Source of the DNA: Oceanobacillus zhaokaii
GTDB lineage: Bacteria; Bacillota; Bacilli; Bacillales; Amphibacillaceae
DNA length: 64,000 nt
Direction: 5' to 3'
Assembly (NCBI RefSeq): GCF_003352005.1
Contig: NZ_CP024848.1
Location: 3,171,001-3,235,000 of the forward strand
Below are positions 1-8,554 of this stretch, piece by piece (within the stretch, counting starts at the first letter, position 1; each line of letters begins with the position of its first letter). The position numbers were made by a program, and so were the translations under genes. The notes under the pieces are model-generated. The model was not told where the DNA came from and did not search any database. It was given only the letters and a program-made list of their open reading frames with translations.

Positions 1-604
1 CAACATCTTGTATGGCAATGCTTTTAGCTTGATTAATGATTTCCTCTACTTCAAGAATTTCCTTCCCGTTCCAGTTTCGTTCACTATCTCTTAAATAAGC
101 AGAGAATTCATATAGAATCGCACTAAACTTATGCTCAATCTTTTTCTTAAAAGTTTCGATATCTCTTTTAAAATTTGGCATAAAACTGTTGACTAGCAAG
201 GCAATTCCCATGCCTATGAAAATAATATAGAGTTCGTTCAGAAAGATATCCAAGTTGGCATCCTTCACTGTATAAATATGTAAAACAACTACCATACTTG
301 TGACAAAACCTGCTTGTATACGGGCTTTCACAAGGATTGGAACAAACAATAAAATAAAGAAGGAAAAGACAATTGGATTATAACCAAATACTTCAAAAAA
401 GACTGCACCAAGAAACAAGGATAATAGTGACGCAAAGAACTTTTTTTGTATTGTATTTAATGTCTTTTTCTTTGTCTTCTCGATACACATTATGACGATG
501 ATAGCTGCAAATGTTGCAAATTCCAGATCGAGTAAACTCGCAATCCAAATTGCAAGCCCAGCTCCTACAGCAGTCTTCAACGTCCTATAGCCCATGCCAA
601 CCAT
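1..604 (-). CDS. Aromatic acid exporter family protein (FUSC/ArAE_1, YqjA-like), C-terminus cut by window edge
   Basis: The minus-strand frame is open from about 604 to the window edge and encodes a hydrophobic N-terminal half beginning MVGMGYRTLKTAVGAG, followed by several membrane segments (IWIASLLDLEFATFAAIIVI, a second pair around FFASLLSLFLGAVFFEVFGY and IVFSFFILLFVPILV, and a last one near IIFIGMGIALLVNSF). A charged cytoplasmic region begins after NSFMPNFKRDIETFKKKIEHKF. This N-terminal membrane bundle followed by a soluble domain is typical of the DUF939/ArAE_1 family of putative aromatic acid exporters. I chose the ATG at 604 because AGGATGG precedes it at a suitable distance; an ATG at 616 in the same frame is the alternative. 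The protein is truncated by the window, not visibly damaged. Substrate is unknown. Confidence 0.75.
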   Translation of the reverse strand, partial: MVGMGYRTLKTAVGAGLAIWIASLLDLEFATFAAIIVIMCIEKTKKKTLNTIQKKFFASLLSLFLGAVFFEVFGYNPIVFSFFILLFVPILVKARIQAGFVTSMVVVLHIYTVKDANLDIFLNELYIIFIGMGIALLVNSFMPNFKRDIETFKKKIEHKFSAILYEFSAYLRDSERNWNGKEILEVEEIINQAKSIAIQDV

Positions 605-721
605 ATGAAGCACCATCCTGTTGTTTAATAAGTAAATGTTTGCATATTTCTTTAGAAACTGCAAGTCTTTATTATAATTAGAGCTATTCAGGATGTATGG
701 AATAGATTGAATGCTCGTCAC

Positions 722-760
722 AAAAAAGACTAGAACAAAATTATTCTGTTCTAGCCTTCT
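722..760 (-). terminator. Intrinsic terminator downstream of the 3-hydroxyacyl-CoA dehydrogenase gene
   Basis: CTAGAACA (730-737) pairs with TGTTCTAG (747-754). On the minus strand the stem is followed by a run of six T (722-727). It lies about 115 nt after the dehydrogenase stop and in front of the exporter gene. Confidence 0.7.
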
Positions 761-850
761 TAGAGAAATCATTATATTCAGTTGCTACTGTATTTTGTCA
801 TATTATTAAAACCTAATAGCTTACAGATTTTAGACATATCATGACAAAAA

Positions 851-870
851 CCGGGAAGTGACAGGGACTT
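851..870. repeat. Repeat family 2, copy near 0.85 kb
   Basis: On the minus strand AAGTCCCTGTCACTTCCCGG followed by TTTTTG, immediately after the 3-hydroxyacyl-CoA dehydrogenase stop codon. Confidence 0.5.
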
Positions 871-874
871 AAGA

Positions 875-1834
875 TCATTTTAAAGATGCAACAGTGTCCT
901 TATTCTCTTTACTATTTTGTAGCTTTAAGAGATCTAAGAAATGATCGTCCCGTGTATGGATGGCTTTTTCACCATGATCATCATATTTGTAAAACCCTTG
1001 ATTTGTTCGAATGCCGAGTTGATCATTTTCCACCATTTCCGATAAGAAAGAAGGAACTTCTCTTGTATTTGATAGATCTTCCATAATGTTGCCAACCATT
1101 GCTTTTGTTGTTTGCAGACCCGCTAAATCCTGGCTTTCTATTGGACCGCAGAAAGCCCATTTAAAGCCCATGCTTCCTTTCATAGCGATATCGATATCTT
1201 CAGCAGTAGCCACGCCGGTTTCAATTAAGTGAAACGCTTCGCGAAGCATCGCTACTTGAACACGGTTGACGATAAAGCCTGTAATCTCTTTTTTTAGAAC
1301 TACTGGGGATTTTCCGATTTCCTTCATTAAATCATAAGTTGTATTTACGATGTTTTCATCTGTCTTATCGAATTTAACTATTTCCACAATTGGTACGAGC
1401 TGTGGCGGGTTAAAGAAATGAGTAATGATAAATCTCTCCGGATGCTTTGCCCTCCCCGTCAGGTCTTTCAATGGGAAAGTAGAAGTATTGGATGAAATAA
1501 TCGTATTCTCAGAAACAACGCTCTCAATAATGTCATAAGTATCTAGTTTTTGTTCGAGAACTTCTGGAATTGATTCAAGAATGAAATCAGCATCCCGAAT
1601 TGCTTCATGCAAATCGGTCGTATATGTGATACGGGCTAATGCCTGACTCATTTCATGTTCAGTCAGCATTTCTTTTTCAACCATTATTTTTAAGCTATTT
1701 GTAATGAGTTCACTTGCTTTTTCCAAAGATGTCTCGCGCCTGGCTCGAATACGTACATTCTTTCCTGCTTGAGCAAATAATTGAGCAGCACCATGTCCCA
1801 TAATTCCTGCTCCAAGTATTGTAATATTTTCCAA
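875..1834 (-). CDS. 3-hydroxyacyl-CoA dehydrogenase family protein (3-hydroxybutyryl-CoA dehydrogenase-like)
   Basis: About 319 aa, NAD-dependent oxidation of a 3-hydroxyacyl (or 3-hydroxy acid) substrate in the cytosol. The N-terminus has the Rossmann motif GAGIMG (residues 8-13). Later come ESIPEVLEQK, the SSNTSTF segment carrying the conserved Ser/Asn, and the catalytic region THFFNPPQLVPIVEIV with the His of the His-Glu pair. ETTGFIVNRV-type sequence (here EITGFIVNRV) starts the C-terminal dimerisation domain. I chose a TTG start at 1834 because AAAGGGG lies 7 nt upstream; an upstream ATG would itself contain this ribosome binding site. It follows the MFS gene closely (37 nt), so they form an operon. 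The family also includes L-carnitine dehydrogenase and lambda-crystallin-like enzymes, so the substrate is not fixed by sequence alone. Confidence 0.85.
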   Translation of the reverse strand: MENITILGAGIMGHGAAQLFAQAGKNVRIRARRETSLEKASELITNSLKIMVEKEMLTEHEMSQALARITYTTDLHEAIRDADFILESIPEVLEQKLDTYDIIESVVSENTIISSNTSTFPLKDLTGRAKHPERFIITHFFNPPQLVPIVEIVKFDKTDENIVNTTYDLMKEIGKSPVVLKKEITGFIVNRVQVAMLREAFHLIETGVATAEDIDIAMKGSMGFKWAFCGPIESQDLAGLQTTKAMVGNIMEDLSNTREVPSFLSEMVENDQLGIRTNQGFYKYDDHGEKAIHTRDDHFLDLLKLQNSKENKDTVASLK

Positions 1835-1871
1835 TTTAATACCCCTTTTCATATGATGTAATTTAAAATCT

Positions 1872-3215
1872 TCATGTAGCAATTTTTTTCAGTTTCGGCT
1901 CGTCAGTAATTACTTTTCGTCCTTGTTGATTGGCTAAGAATACAGCCAACGCTGCAATGACTCCTGGAATGGCAAATATAAAGAAGTTTAGCTGTAAAGT
2001 TAAGTTTGAAGCAAGTAAAATACCGCCAATTGTTGGTCCAAGTATTCCGCCAATCCGTCCAACTGCTAATGCCCATCCCAATGCAGTTGAGCGCATCGTG
2101 ATCGGATAGAATTGAGAAGTATAGGAGTGTGTAAGGTTTTGCGTTCCTACCGTTGCTGCTCCTGCAATCGCTAGCATTACATACAATAGAACCATATTTG
2201 TTGCAAATCCTAGGCTGGTAATTGAAATAGTGGCCATTAGAAAGAACAGAATAAGCGCTTTACCGACACCCCAACGGTCTGCTAGCCATCCCATTAGAAT
2301 TGCACCAATTGTTGCTCCTACATTTAACGCTAAAAGGAAGCTTAAACTTGAACCAAGAGGGAAACCAGCTTCGGTCATGAATTTAGGCAGCCATGTATTT
2401 AATCCATAGATCATTAATAGTGACATAAAGTATGTTAACCAGATCATCACCGTTAAGAGTCCTCTTTTTTCAGTAAATAGATTTTTTACTGGAGATGACG
2501 TTTCTTTAGGCTTATTTAAAACAAATGTTTCATTTTCAGAAGGTGTATACGTTGGATTTGCCTTTACAAGAATCTTTTGTATTCCTTTATTGTCATTTTT
2601 ATTGACCAGCGAGCCAACTGAATCTGGTAAGTTCTTCGCTAAGAAAGGCAAGAATAACAATGGAATAGCACCAAAGAAGAATACGGATTCCCAACCAAAA
2701 TTAGAGATAAGAAGCATGCTTAGAAAAGCAGCGATAACACCACCGATGGAATATCCAGCCATAATCGTAGCGATCATCCGGCTGCGCATTCCTTCTGGAG
2801 AATATTCGCTAATAAGCCCAATGACATTTGGCATCATGCCACCTAATCCTAAACCAGTAATGAATCGGAACAGGCCAAATATTTCTGGACTTGGAGCTAG
2901 GCCAGCGAGAAGCATAAATAGACTGAATATAGCAACACAAATCATGATAATCTTTTTTCTGCCTAATTTATCTGCCAACGTTCCAAATATTAACGCCCCA
3001 AACATCATTCCAAATAAGGCATAACTTCCATACCTACCTGCTTGAACAGCAGAAATTCCCCATTCATCCATTAAAGTAGGAACCACCGCGCCATAAATGG
3101 TTAAATCAAAACCATCAAATAGCATTAATAGGGCACCCCAAAAAAGTAACATCCAATGAAATTTATTTAATTTCGTTTTTTCGATTAATTTCTCAGCATT
3201 TGTTGTTACATGCAT
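1872..3215 (-). CDS. MFS transporter, aromatic acid:H+ symporter (AAHS) type
   Basis: About 447 aa, twelve predicted membrane segments. The first segment carries FDGFDLTIYG, matching the DG-x-D motif typical of AAHS symporters (BenK/PcaK type), and the loop 2-3 MFS signature appears as FGTLADKLGRKK. A second copy of the loop motif (GWLADRWGVGK) sits between helices 8 and 9. I chose the ATG at 3215 because AAAGGAGGAG lies just upstream; the longer open frame adds only a spurious hydrophobic leader. It is the promoter-proximal gene of an operon with the dehydrogenase downstream, so it likely imports the acid that the pathway degrades. The substrate is not determined; aromatic and other organic acids are known for the family. 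Confidence 0.85.
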   Translation of the reverse strand: MHVTTNAEKLIEKTKLNKFHWMLLFWGALLMLFDGFDLTIYGAVVPTLMDEWGISAVQAGRYGSYALFGMMFGALIFGTLADKLGRKKIIMICVAIFSLFMLLAGLAPSPEIFGLFRFITGLGLGGMMPNVIGLISEYSPEGMRSRMIATIMAGYSIGGVIAAFLSMLLISNFGWESVFFFGAIPLLFLPFLAKNLPDSVGSLVNKNDNKGIQKILVKANPTYTPSENETFVLNKPKETSSPVKNLFTEKRGLLTVMIWLTYFMSLLMIYGLNTWLPKFMTEAGFPLGSSLSFLLALNVGATIGAILMGWLADRWGVGKALILFFLMATISITSLGFATNMVLLYVMLAIAGAATVGTQNLTHSYTSQFYPITMRSTALGWALAVGRIGGILGPTIGGILLASNLTLQLNFFIFAIPGVIAALAVFLANQQGRKVITDEPKLKKIAT

Positions 3216-3412
3216 CGCTTTCTCCTCCTTTAATTTCATCTTCCAGATCAGTAATATTAAAATTAGAATGATTAATAGCATATAAAGAGACCGCTTGATA
3301 ATAAAAATAATCAACAAAAAGCGCAATAACCTGATAGAAAAGTGATAAGTTAGCAGTTCTCCTTAGTTCTCGACCATTACTCAATCCCCCCTATTAAACT
3401 TTTTCTCTCTTT

Positions 3413-3426
3413 TGTTAGCGCTTTCA
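3413..3426. promoter_or_regulatory. Catabolite-responsive element (cre) upstream of the MFS-dehydrogenase operon
   Basis: TGTTAGCGCTTTCA fits the CcpA cre consensus TGWNANCGNTNWCA at every defined position. It lies about 35 bp downstream of the proposed -10 box, where CcpA usually represses by blocking transcription. Confidence 0.7.
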
Positions 3427-3463
3427 ACATTATGTGATTTGTTTACCGTTATGACTTAGCTTC

Positions 3464-3516
3464 ATTATATCGTAAATTGCTTTTAGGAAAAGGTTACTGT
3501 TCCTCTATAAGGAACA
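3464..3516 (-). promoter_or_regulatory. Putative promoter with upstream 19-bp dyad for the MFS-dehydrogenase operon
   Basis: A perfect -10 TATAAT occupies 3469-3464 on the minus strand, but the -35 position (about 3487-3493) reads only CCTTTTC. Just upstream is a perfect dyad, TGTTCCT-CTATA-AGGAACA (3498-3516). A weak -35 with a dyad immediately upstream is the usual arrangement of an activator-dependent promoter. The regulator is unknown; none is encoded next to the operon. Confidence 0.5.
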
Positions 3517-3587
3517 TTCCAATTATTATTTCTACTTGTTTGAATTGCTTGAATCCCTCTCACAAATTCACTCTATACCTGTCCCTA

Positions 3588-3664
3588 TAGAAAACTTGGC
3601 TGTCATCGGTCCTATAGGTGACAGCCTTACTTGCACTTAAGCAGTATACTTTCTTACCTACCAA
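3588..3664. repeat. Dispersed repeat family 1, copy A
   Basis: Begins TAGAAAACTTGGC, includes GGTGACAGCCTTA and TTGCACTTA, and ends near ACTTTCTTACCTACCAAA. The same ordered blocks occur at 25374, 36011 and 40647, with partial copies elsewhere in this window. It lies between nox and the MFS operon. Confidence 0.6.
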
Positions 3665-3666
3665 AT

Positions 3667-3692
3667 AAAACCATCGTAAATACGATGGTTTT
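3667..3692. terminator. Terminator of the NADH oxidase gene
   Basis: AAAACCATCGTA (3667-3678) pairs with TACGATGGTTTT (3681-3692), giving a 12-bp stem flanked by A and T runs on both strands. It lies 73 nt after the nox stop. Confidence 0.75.
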
Positions 3693-3764
3693 ATCTAGAT
3701 GAGTTATATAAATTGGTAGTTAATTGAATCCTAAAATCTGTTTCCTCAATCCATCAACTGACCC

Positions 3765-5132
3765 TTAAGCAAGAACAGTCTCTTTTTTACTCTTTTCAGC
3801 TTCCTTTGCCATTGCTGCAAGTGCTACTTGATTTAAGTAGTTTACTGGTTTGTTGAAATGCGGTTGGAAGAAGAAATCGGTTAATGCTAATTGCTCAATT
3901 GTCATATTATTTGCAATGCCTAGGCTGATTGTATTAATCGACTGCGTAAAGTCTGCATCAGAAATTACTTGTGCACCAACAATGCGATGTGTTTCAATTT
4001 CATAGACGATTTTTAATTGAATCAATGCATTTTCCGGCATAAATTCTGGACGATAATTATCTTCAATATATGCACTATCTACAGATAACCCTGCTAGTTT
4101 TGCAGCACTTTCTGTTAATCCGCTTGAAGCAATGTTATGATTGTAAATTTTCAAGCCTGAAGTACCCTGTGTTCCTGGATGGGCTAATACAGGATTTACA
4201 AGATTATGCGCAACAAGCGTACCCATTCTTACCGCATTGGTTGCTAATGGTATATATGCCGGCTGTTTTGTTGCATTATTATTTACAGCACAGCAATCAC
4301 CTGCAGCATACACATCTTTTACACTTGTTTGCATGTATTCATTAACAATAATTGCACCATTTGGCAACATATCAATTTGACCTTTAAATAGTGCTGTATT
4401 CGGTCTAAATCCAATACACATTACAACTAAATCTGCCTTATACTCCCCTTTATCTGTGATTACTTTTTTCACAGTACCCGTTCCTTCAAACTGTGAAACA
4501 GTCTGTCCAAGGGCTAATTCAATGCCACGTTGTTCAAATGTTGCTTCAACAGGGTCTGTGAATGTTTTATCCAAATAACGGTTTAAAATTCTTTCTTCAC
4601 TATCAATTAATGTAACGTTTTTCCCGTTTTCTTCAAATGCTTCTACTAGTTCAACACCAATATATCCAGCACCAACTACGACTACATTTTCAACTGATTC
4701 AGAACGTTTAATGATTTCATTAGCATGAGCAAAGTTTTTGCATAATAAGACGTTCTCTAAATCCGAACCTGGAATTGGCGGTGTAACAGGCCAAGAGCCA
4801 GAAGTAATAATCAGCTTATCATAGCCAAAGCTTTTTGTTTCATTTGTTTTCATATCTCTTGCTAGTAATTGCTTCTTATTTATATCGCATGATGTTACTT
4901 CATGATTCATATGCATGCGTACACCTTGATTTTCAAACTGCTCCACAGAAGCGTAAAACAGTCCATTTGGATCGTTAACTACGCCGCCAACATAGAGGGC
5001 AATTCCACAAGATAGGAAGGAAACATTATCATTTTTTTCAAATACATCGATTTCTGCATTGGGGTAAAGGTTCAATATATTATTAATCGCCGCTGTTCCT
5101 GCGTGTGTACATCCAATAACTGCTACTCTCAT
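3765..5132 (-). CDS. nox: Water-forming NADH oxidase (FAD-dependent, Cys-sulfenate type)
   Basis: 455 aa, a class of pyridine nucleotide-disulfide oxidoreductase that reduces O2 to water with NADH and regenerates NAD+. The N-terminal FAD motif is atypical (GCTHAGTAAI, residues 7-16), as in Lactobacillus-type Nox. The single redox-active cysteine is Cys42 in SFLSCGIALY; a second active-site Cys is absent, as expected for Nox and CoA-disulfide reductase. The NAD-binding motif VVGAGYIGVEL lies near residue 155 and the second FAD motif VYAAGDCCAV near 275. The C-terminus holds the dimerisation domain. Length is normal. It stands alone, between its own promoter with Rex-like boxes and a strong terminator. 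CoA-disulfide reductase is a less likely alternative, since the GCTHAGTAA/SFLSCGIALYVGG pattern follows Nox enzymes closely. Confidence 0.88.
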   Translation of the reverse strand: MRVAVIGCTHAGTAAINNILNLYPNAEIDVFEKNDNVSFLSCGIALYVGGVVNDPNGLFYASVEQFENQGVRMHMNHEVTSCDINKKQLLARDMKTNETKSFGYDKLIITSGSWPVTPPIPGSDLENVLLCKNFAHANEIIKRSESVENVVVVGAGYIGVELVEAFEENGKNVTLIDSEERILNRYLDKTFTDPVEATFEQRGIELALGQTVSQFEGTGTVKKVITDKGEYKADLVVMCIGFRPNTALFKGQIDMLPNGAIIVNEYMQTSVKDVYAAGDCCAVNNNATKQPAYIPLATNAVRMGTLVAHNLVNPVLAHPGTQGTSGLKIYNHNIASSGLTESAAKLAGLSVDSAYIEDNYRPEFMPENALIQLKIVYEIETHRIVGAQVISDADFTQSINTISLGIANNMTIEQLALTDFFFQPHFNKPVNYLNQVALAAMAKEAEKSKKETVLA

Positions 5133-5159
5133 AATTCATCATCCTTTAATATGATTTTT

Positions 5160-5177
5160 ATGTTCAATGTTTCACAA
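5160..5177. promoter_or_regulatory. Second, degenerate Rex-box-like site at the nox start region
   Basis: On the minus strand TTGTGAAACATTGAACAT matches the Rex consensus TTGTGAAWWWWTTCACAA perfectly in its left half and partly in its right half. It lies just downstream of both -10 candidates, a position where a repressor would act. Confidence 0.4.
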
Positions 5178-5213
5178 TTGATTATAAAATTAACTTACTT
5201 AACTTACATTGTT

Positions 5214-5242
5214 ACTATACCACCTTGATTTAAATTTTACAA
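5214..5242 (-). promoter_or_regulatory. nox: Sigma-A-type promoter of nox
   Basis: On the minus strand TTGTAA (5242-5237), a 17-bp spacer and TATAGT (5219-5214) are visible. An alternative -10, TATAAT, lies at 5186-5181. Confidence 0.55.
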
Positions 5243-5246
5243 GTAC

Positions 5247-5264
5247 TTGTGATTAATTTCACAT
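5247..5264. promoter_or_regulatory. Rex-box-like operator upstream of nox
   Basis: TTGTGATTAATTTCACAT matches 16 of 18 positions of the NADH-sensing repressor Rex consensus TTGTGAAWWWWTTCACAA. It abuts the -35 box of nox. NADH oxidase as a Rex target makes physiological sense and is known in Firmicutes. Confidence 0.55.
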
Positions 5265-5399
5265 AAAAATATTAATAAGATTGCTTTGAACCATTGTTGA
5301 GCTAGGGACATCTAGCTTATTCCCTTCGCTCGAATTTCTGATGCTGTCGCTCGATTTGGAGCTTTGGTCACTCGTCCTTCACAAGGATTATATATAAAA
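5265..5399. other. Intergenic stretch without a recognisable gene
   Basis: Upstream of nox and before the terminator of the GTPase gene. The stretch 5295-5390 is less AT-rich than its surroundings and starts with a short hairpin AGCTAGGGACATCTAGCT, but no reading frame or known element was recognised. Confidence 0.4.
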
Positions 5400-5435
5400 A
5401 TCCACATCGATTTCTAGTGGGAAATCGATGTGGAT
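5400..5435 (-). terminator. Terminator of the TPR/GTPase gene
   Basis: ATCCACATCGATTTC (5400-5414) pairs with GAAATCGATGTGGAT (5421-5435). The minus-strand stem is followed by TTTTTATATA. It ends 8 nt after the GTPase stop. Confidence 0.85.
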
Positions 5436-5442
5436 AAAATCA

Positions 5443-8181
5443 TCACTTACCTATATATTCCCGCTCATCTGCCTGAGTCATCCATCCATATTGACGAATT
5501 TTTAGTTCAAACAGCTTTAAGGGATCCGTGTAAATCTCAGGATTCTCGCGCATCTTGTTTAACGATTGTTCATTAGAGCTAATCTCATGTTGTTTATCCT
5601 CTGCCGCTTGATTTAACACTGCATAGGGACTCACAAAAAACATGTTGATATCCCGTTCGAGCGTTTTTTCGAAAAACTCGAATTGCTGCATGAATGTATT
5701 TGTAATTGACTCTGCTATTTTACTATAATCTTTTGTTTGGATAAATTGCTTATACTTATTTTGAAGCATTCCTTTATTTTTAATAATCGCACCAAAAAGC
5801 TTATCAGCGTTTTTCATAATAAACTGTGAAGATGGAGAGCTTTTTATGATATTGATTTTTTCCAGCTGGATGCTTCCGCTTGTCATTCTGTTTACATCAC
5901 GACGCCAATCATCCAATACTTTAAAATCACAATCTAAGCGAATCTGTTCTTCATTATCCAGCTGATTTATGCTCTCCGCCATATCATCTAAAGATTCTTG
6001 GCTGTCCTTGAACTCCGCTTCACTTGTTGCAATCCATCCTTGAATCGCTGATGTTATATTTGGCAAGGCAACATCATCGATATAATCATTAATCTGCTTA
6101 TTCATTTCATCATTAAGGGTAACATGTATATTATCAAAATCAGAATCTTCCTTCACTAGTTTAGCGCATGATACAAGCAAATTAGGTATCTTAGCTAGCA
6201 GATCCTCTCTCATCTTGTCTTTAATCGTACGATAATTTTCCTTAATAATCTGGGTTTTCCCCTCATGTAAGTCTTTTAACTGATGAAATGCACCATCCAG
6301 TTTCATTGCCATCTCTTCATTTGATTTCATAGTTTCCTGCAGCGTGTTTTCCATTTCTATCCGTTTTTTTAATAACAGCTTAATCAATTGCTTGCTATAA
6401 TGCAGAATTTTATGCTGCATTTCATTTTCTGGGTTGTAGTGCTGCACCATGGATTGAATACACTTCGTAACCTCTTCTGCTTGGCTGTCATGTATAGAAA
6501 GCGGACGATAGTTGAAAACTCTCGAACTCGGAAAATACGTTTGAATCCAAGTTGTTGTTTTCTCTAGCAATTCCGACTCTGCCTCGTGGTTAGCTTGCTG
6601 CATATCACTTAGAAGAAAATGAATCGGCAGTTCTGGTGCTTGCTCTCTAATTTTAATCGCTAATTCCATTTCATTGGAAGTCAGTGGTGAGCTTGCATCC
6701 ATAACGAATAATAAACCGTCCGCCAAATTTAGGTAAGTAAATAAAGAATTTCTGGATTTCTCCCGGTTGACAGCTGGAGTATCAATTAGAGTAAGCATAT
6801 TATTATTTAAAAAAGTTATCGGCATTTTATAGCTTATCAGTGCTTGCTCAGCTTCTGCCATTTCATCAAGGTCACTTTGTTCCGTAATGCTTCGAACCTC
6901 TCGATCTCTTATCGCTTGAATCTCCGTTTGATCGGCATGCTTAAATAGAACCGTGGCTGAAGTAGATTCACTCGTCATCTCGCTTCCAATCAGTTTGTTA
7001 ACCAAAGCTGATTTTCCAACTGTTTCAGCACCAGTAACCATCAGGTGAAAGTGTTTGGAATCAAGGAGCTCATCAATCAGCCATTCTTCCCGTTCATTTA
7101 AGATCAATCCATTCTTATTTGCCCATTTCCTAATTGAATGGAAAGTTCTTAATACCTCATCAAGCCCAATCCTGTCATGTGAGGAACGACTTGCTACTTT
7201 TTCTGCTTCTGTCACCATTGAATCATCCATCCATACAGGATAGAACTCGTTCCACGTTAACAAAGCTGATGATGCAATGACGGCATCCGAACCGGCAGAT
7301 ATTTTCATCCAGTTTGTTAAATGATTTGGGATAATAGTTGACAAGTCTTCGATTAATAGCGTTCCATTCATTAATTGCTCATATGTCTCTTCATACAGCT
7401 TCGTAAGCTTTTTCCATGTAAATGATGGATTCGGATTTATTTCTAAAAGAAGATAATTGATCTCCTTCAGCCATTGAAGGGAGGGATCATTTTGTTCGTA
7501 ACTGCGCCATAGTGCTGCCAGCAGGCTTTCAAAACGTGCCTGATTGAGTGAATATAAGGTCATTAATACTTCACGAAATGACGCTGGTGCCATGCCTGCA
7601 GTATGACCTTGTTCGATATACGATTCTAAAACTTCGAACCATAATAGCGACTCCGTGCGAATTGCCTCGTCGACAGCAAGTTCGACTGCATCGCTAAAGT
7701 CCGACTGCTCCTCAAAAAATGCTCTTGCCATGTCGGTTACATTAGGATAATCAGGATTTAATTCAACCGCATGTTTAATCGAGTTAGCTGCCATTTCAAG
7801 TTTGCCACGCTGTTTATATAATAAGAAAAGCTGCAGTAGCACTTCTGTTTTTAAATTAACTGAATCGGTTTTTACTGACTGGTAATATTCCACCGCAATT
7901 TCAAGAAAATCCAGTGCAACATGTGCATCTGCAATATTTTTCTGTGCCCAAGGCGTTAGCTCGTTATTAACATTTTCCCATTTGAAAATAGCTGCTTCAT
8001 AATCTTTGCAGAGGAAATATACCTCTCCCTGAGCAAAGCGAAGATCCGATAATTCTGCCACTACCTTTTGCTGCTCCGTGTTAAATAATTCACCCAATAC
8101 CTTGATTGGATTTTCATTTTCACTGCCTTCCATAAATGTTTGATAATAGTTTTTATTAATTAGTTGTTTCTCAGATGTCAT
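5443..8181 (-). CDS. TPR-containing dynamin-like GTPase
   Basis: About 912 aa, not an enzyme of known pathway. The N-terminal third is helical with TPR-like units (for example around residues 45-145, ending AANSIKHAVELNPDYPN). The GTPase domain follows: P-loop GAETVGKS at 384-391, a switch I Thr region STSAT at about 406-410, and the G3 element LIDTPA at 465-470. Here the usual DTPG has become DTPA. The G4 position reads LLSDMQQ, without a classical N/TKxD. The C-terminal half is a long charged helical region resembling the stalk of bacterial dynamin-like proteins. I chose ATG at 8181, with GGAGGAAAAAG directly upstream. It is monocistronic with its own terminator. A role in membrane remodelling or stress is plausible from family knowledge, but the G3 change makes hydrolysis uncertain. 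Confidence 0.75.
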   Translation of the reverse strand: MTSEKQLINKNYYQTFMEGSENENPIKVLGELFNTEQQKVVAELSDLRFAQGEVYFLCKDYEAAIFKWENVNNELTPWAQKNIADAHVALDFLEIAVEYYQSVKTDSVNLKTEVLLQLFLLYKQRGKLEMAANSIKHAVELNPDYPNVTDMARAFFEEQSDFSDAVELAVDEAIRTESLLWFEVLESYIEQGHTAGMAPASFREVLMTLYSLNQARFESLLAALWRSYEQNDPSLQWLKEINYLLLEINPNPSFTWKKLTKLYEETYEQLMNGTLLIEDLSTIIPNHLTNWMKISAGSDAVIASSALLTWNEFYPVWMDDSMVTEAEKVASRSSHDRIGLDEVLRTFHSIRKWANKNGLILNEREEWLIDELLDSKHFHLMVTGAETVGKSALVNKLIGSEMTSESTSATVLFKHADQTEIQAIRDREVRSITEQSDLDEMAEAEQALISYKMPITFLNNNMLTLIDTPAVNREKSRNSLFTYLNLADGLLFVMDASSPLTSNEMELAIKIREQAPELPIHFLLSDMQQANHEAESELLEKTTTWIQTYFPSSRVFNYRPLSIHDSQAEEVTKCIQSMVQHYNPENEMQHKILHYSKQLIKLLLKKRIEMENTLQETMKSNEEMAMKLDGAFHQLKDLHEGKTQIIKENYRTIKDKMREDLLAKIPNLLVSCAKLVKEDSDFDNIHVTLNDEMNKQINDYIDDVALPNITSAIQGWIATSEAEFKDSQESLDDMAESINQLDNEEQIRLDCDFKVLDDWRRDVNRMTSGSIQLEKINIIKSSPSSQFIMKNADKLFGAIIKNKGMLQNKYKQFIQTKDYSKIAESITNTFMQQFEFFEKTLERDINMFFVSPYAVLNQAAEDKQHEISSNEQSLNKMRENPEIYTDPLKLFELKIRQYGWMTQADEREYIGK

Positions 8182-8221
8182 CTTTTTCCTCCGCACATAT
8201 TTAGAAATATATTGATGAGAT

Positions 8222-8310
8222 TCTTAGAAACTAAGTATCCGCCTAGTATTCTAACAATGTCCTTAGTCATACTTATTCGTTAAGAAAGTTTTTATGCTTT
8301 CTTAACTCCA
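8222..8310. repeat. Dispersed repeat family 1, partial copy B
   Basis: Contains TTAGAAACTAAG, later CTTAGTCATACTTATTC, and then the family's terminal hairpin GTTAAGAAAG-TTTTTATG-CTTTCTTAAC. Located in the leader of the GTPase gene. Confidence 0.5.
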
Positions 8311-8425
8311 CAAAACCTGCCTATTTATTCTTATTAATAATAATACTATACTATTCGTAATTTATATCAAACTTTAAGGGGTGGACGGAGGGCAGGGGCC
8401 TTACCTTGTCCCATGCTGCAAATGT

Positions 8426-8461
8426 AAGAAGGGAAACATCTTTTATGATGCTTCCCTTCTT
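8426..8461. terminator. Hairpin, possible terminator of the 98-aa gene
   Basis: AAGAAGGGAA-CATC pairs with GATG-TTCCCTTCTT around a short loop with one mismatch. No long T run follows on the minus strand, so its use as a terminator is uncertain. Confidence 0.4.
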
Positions 8462-8554
8462 GTCTTCTGCACTCGGTTGTGTACTCCAGATTTTTCTATT
8501 TCACGCTCGATTTCGGTGGCCTGCCGCTCAATCAAAATGCCAGGTACCCAAAGC

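Noticed and set aside
3193..3384. 63-aa minus-strand frame overlapping the MFS start
   Set aside because: It overlaps the leader and start of the well-supported MFS gene in another frame and lacks a ribosome binding site.
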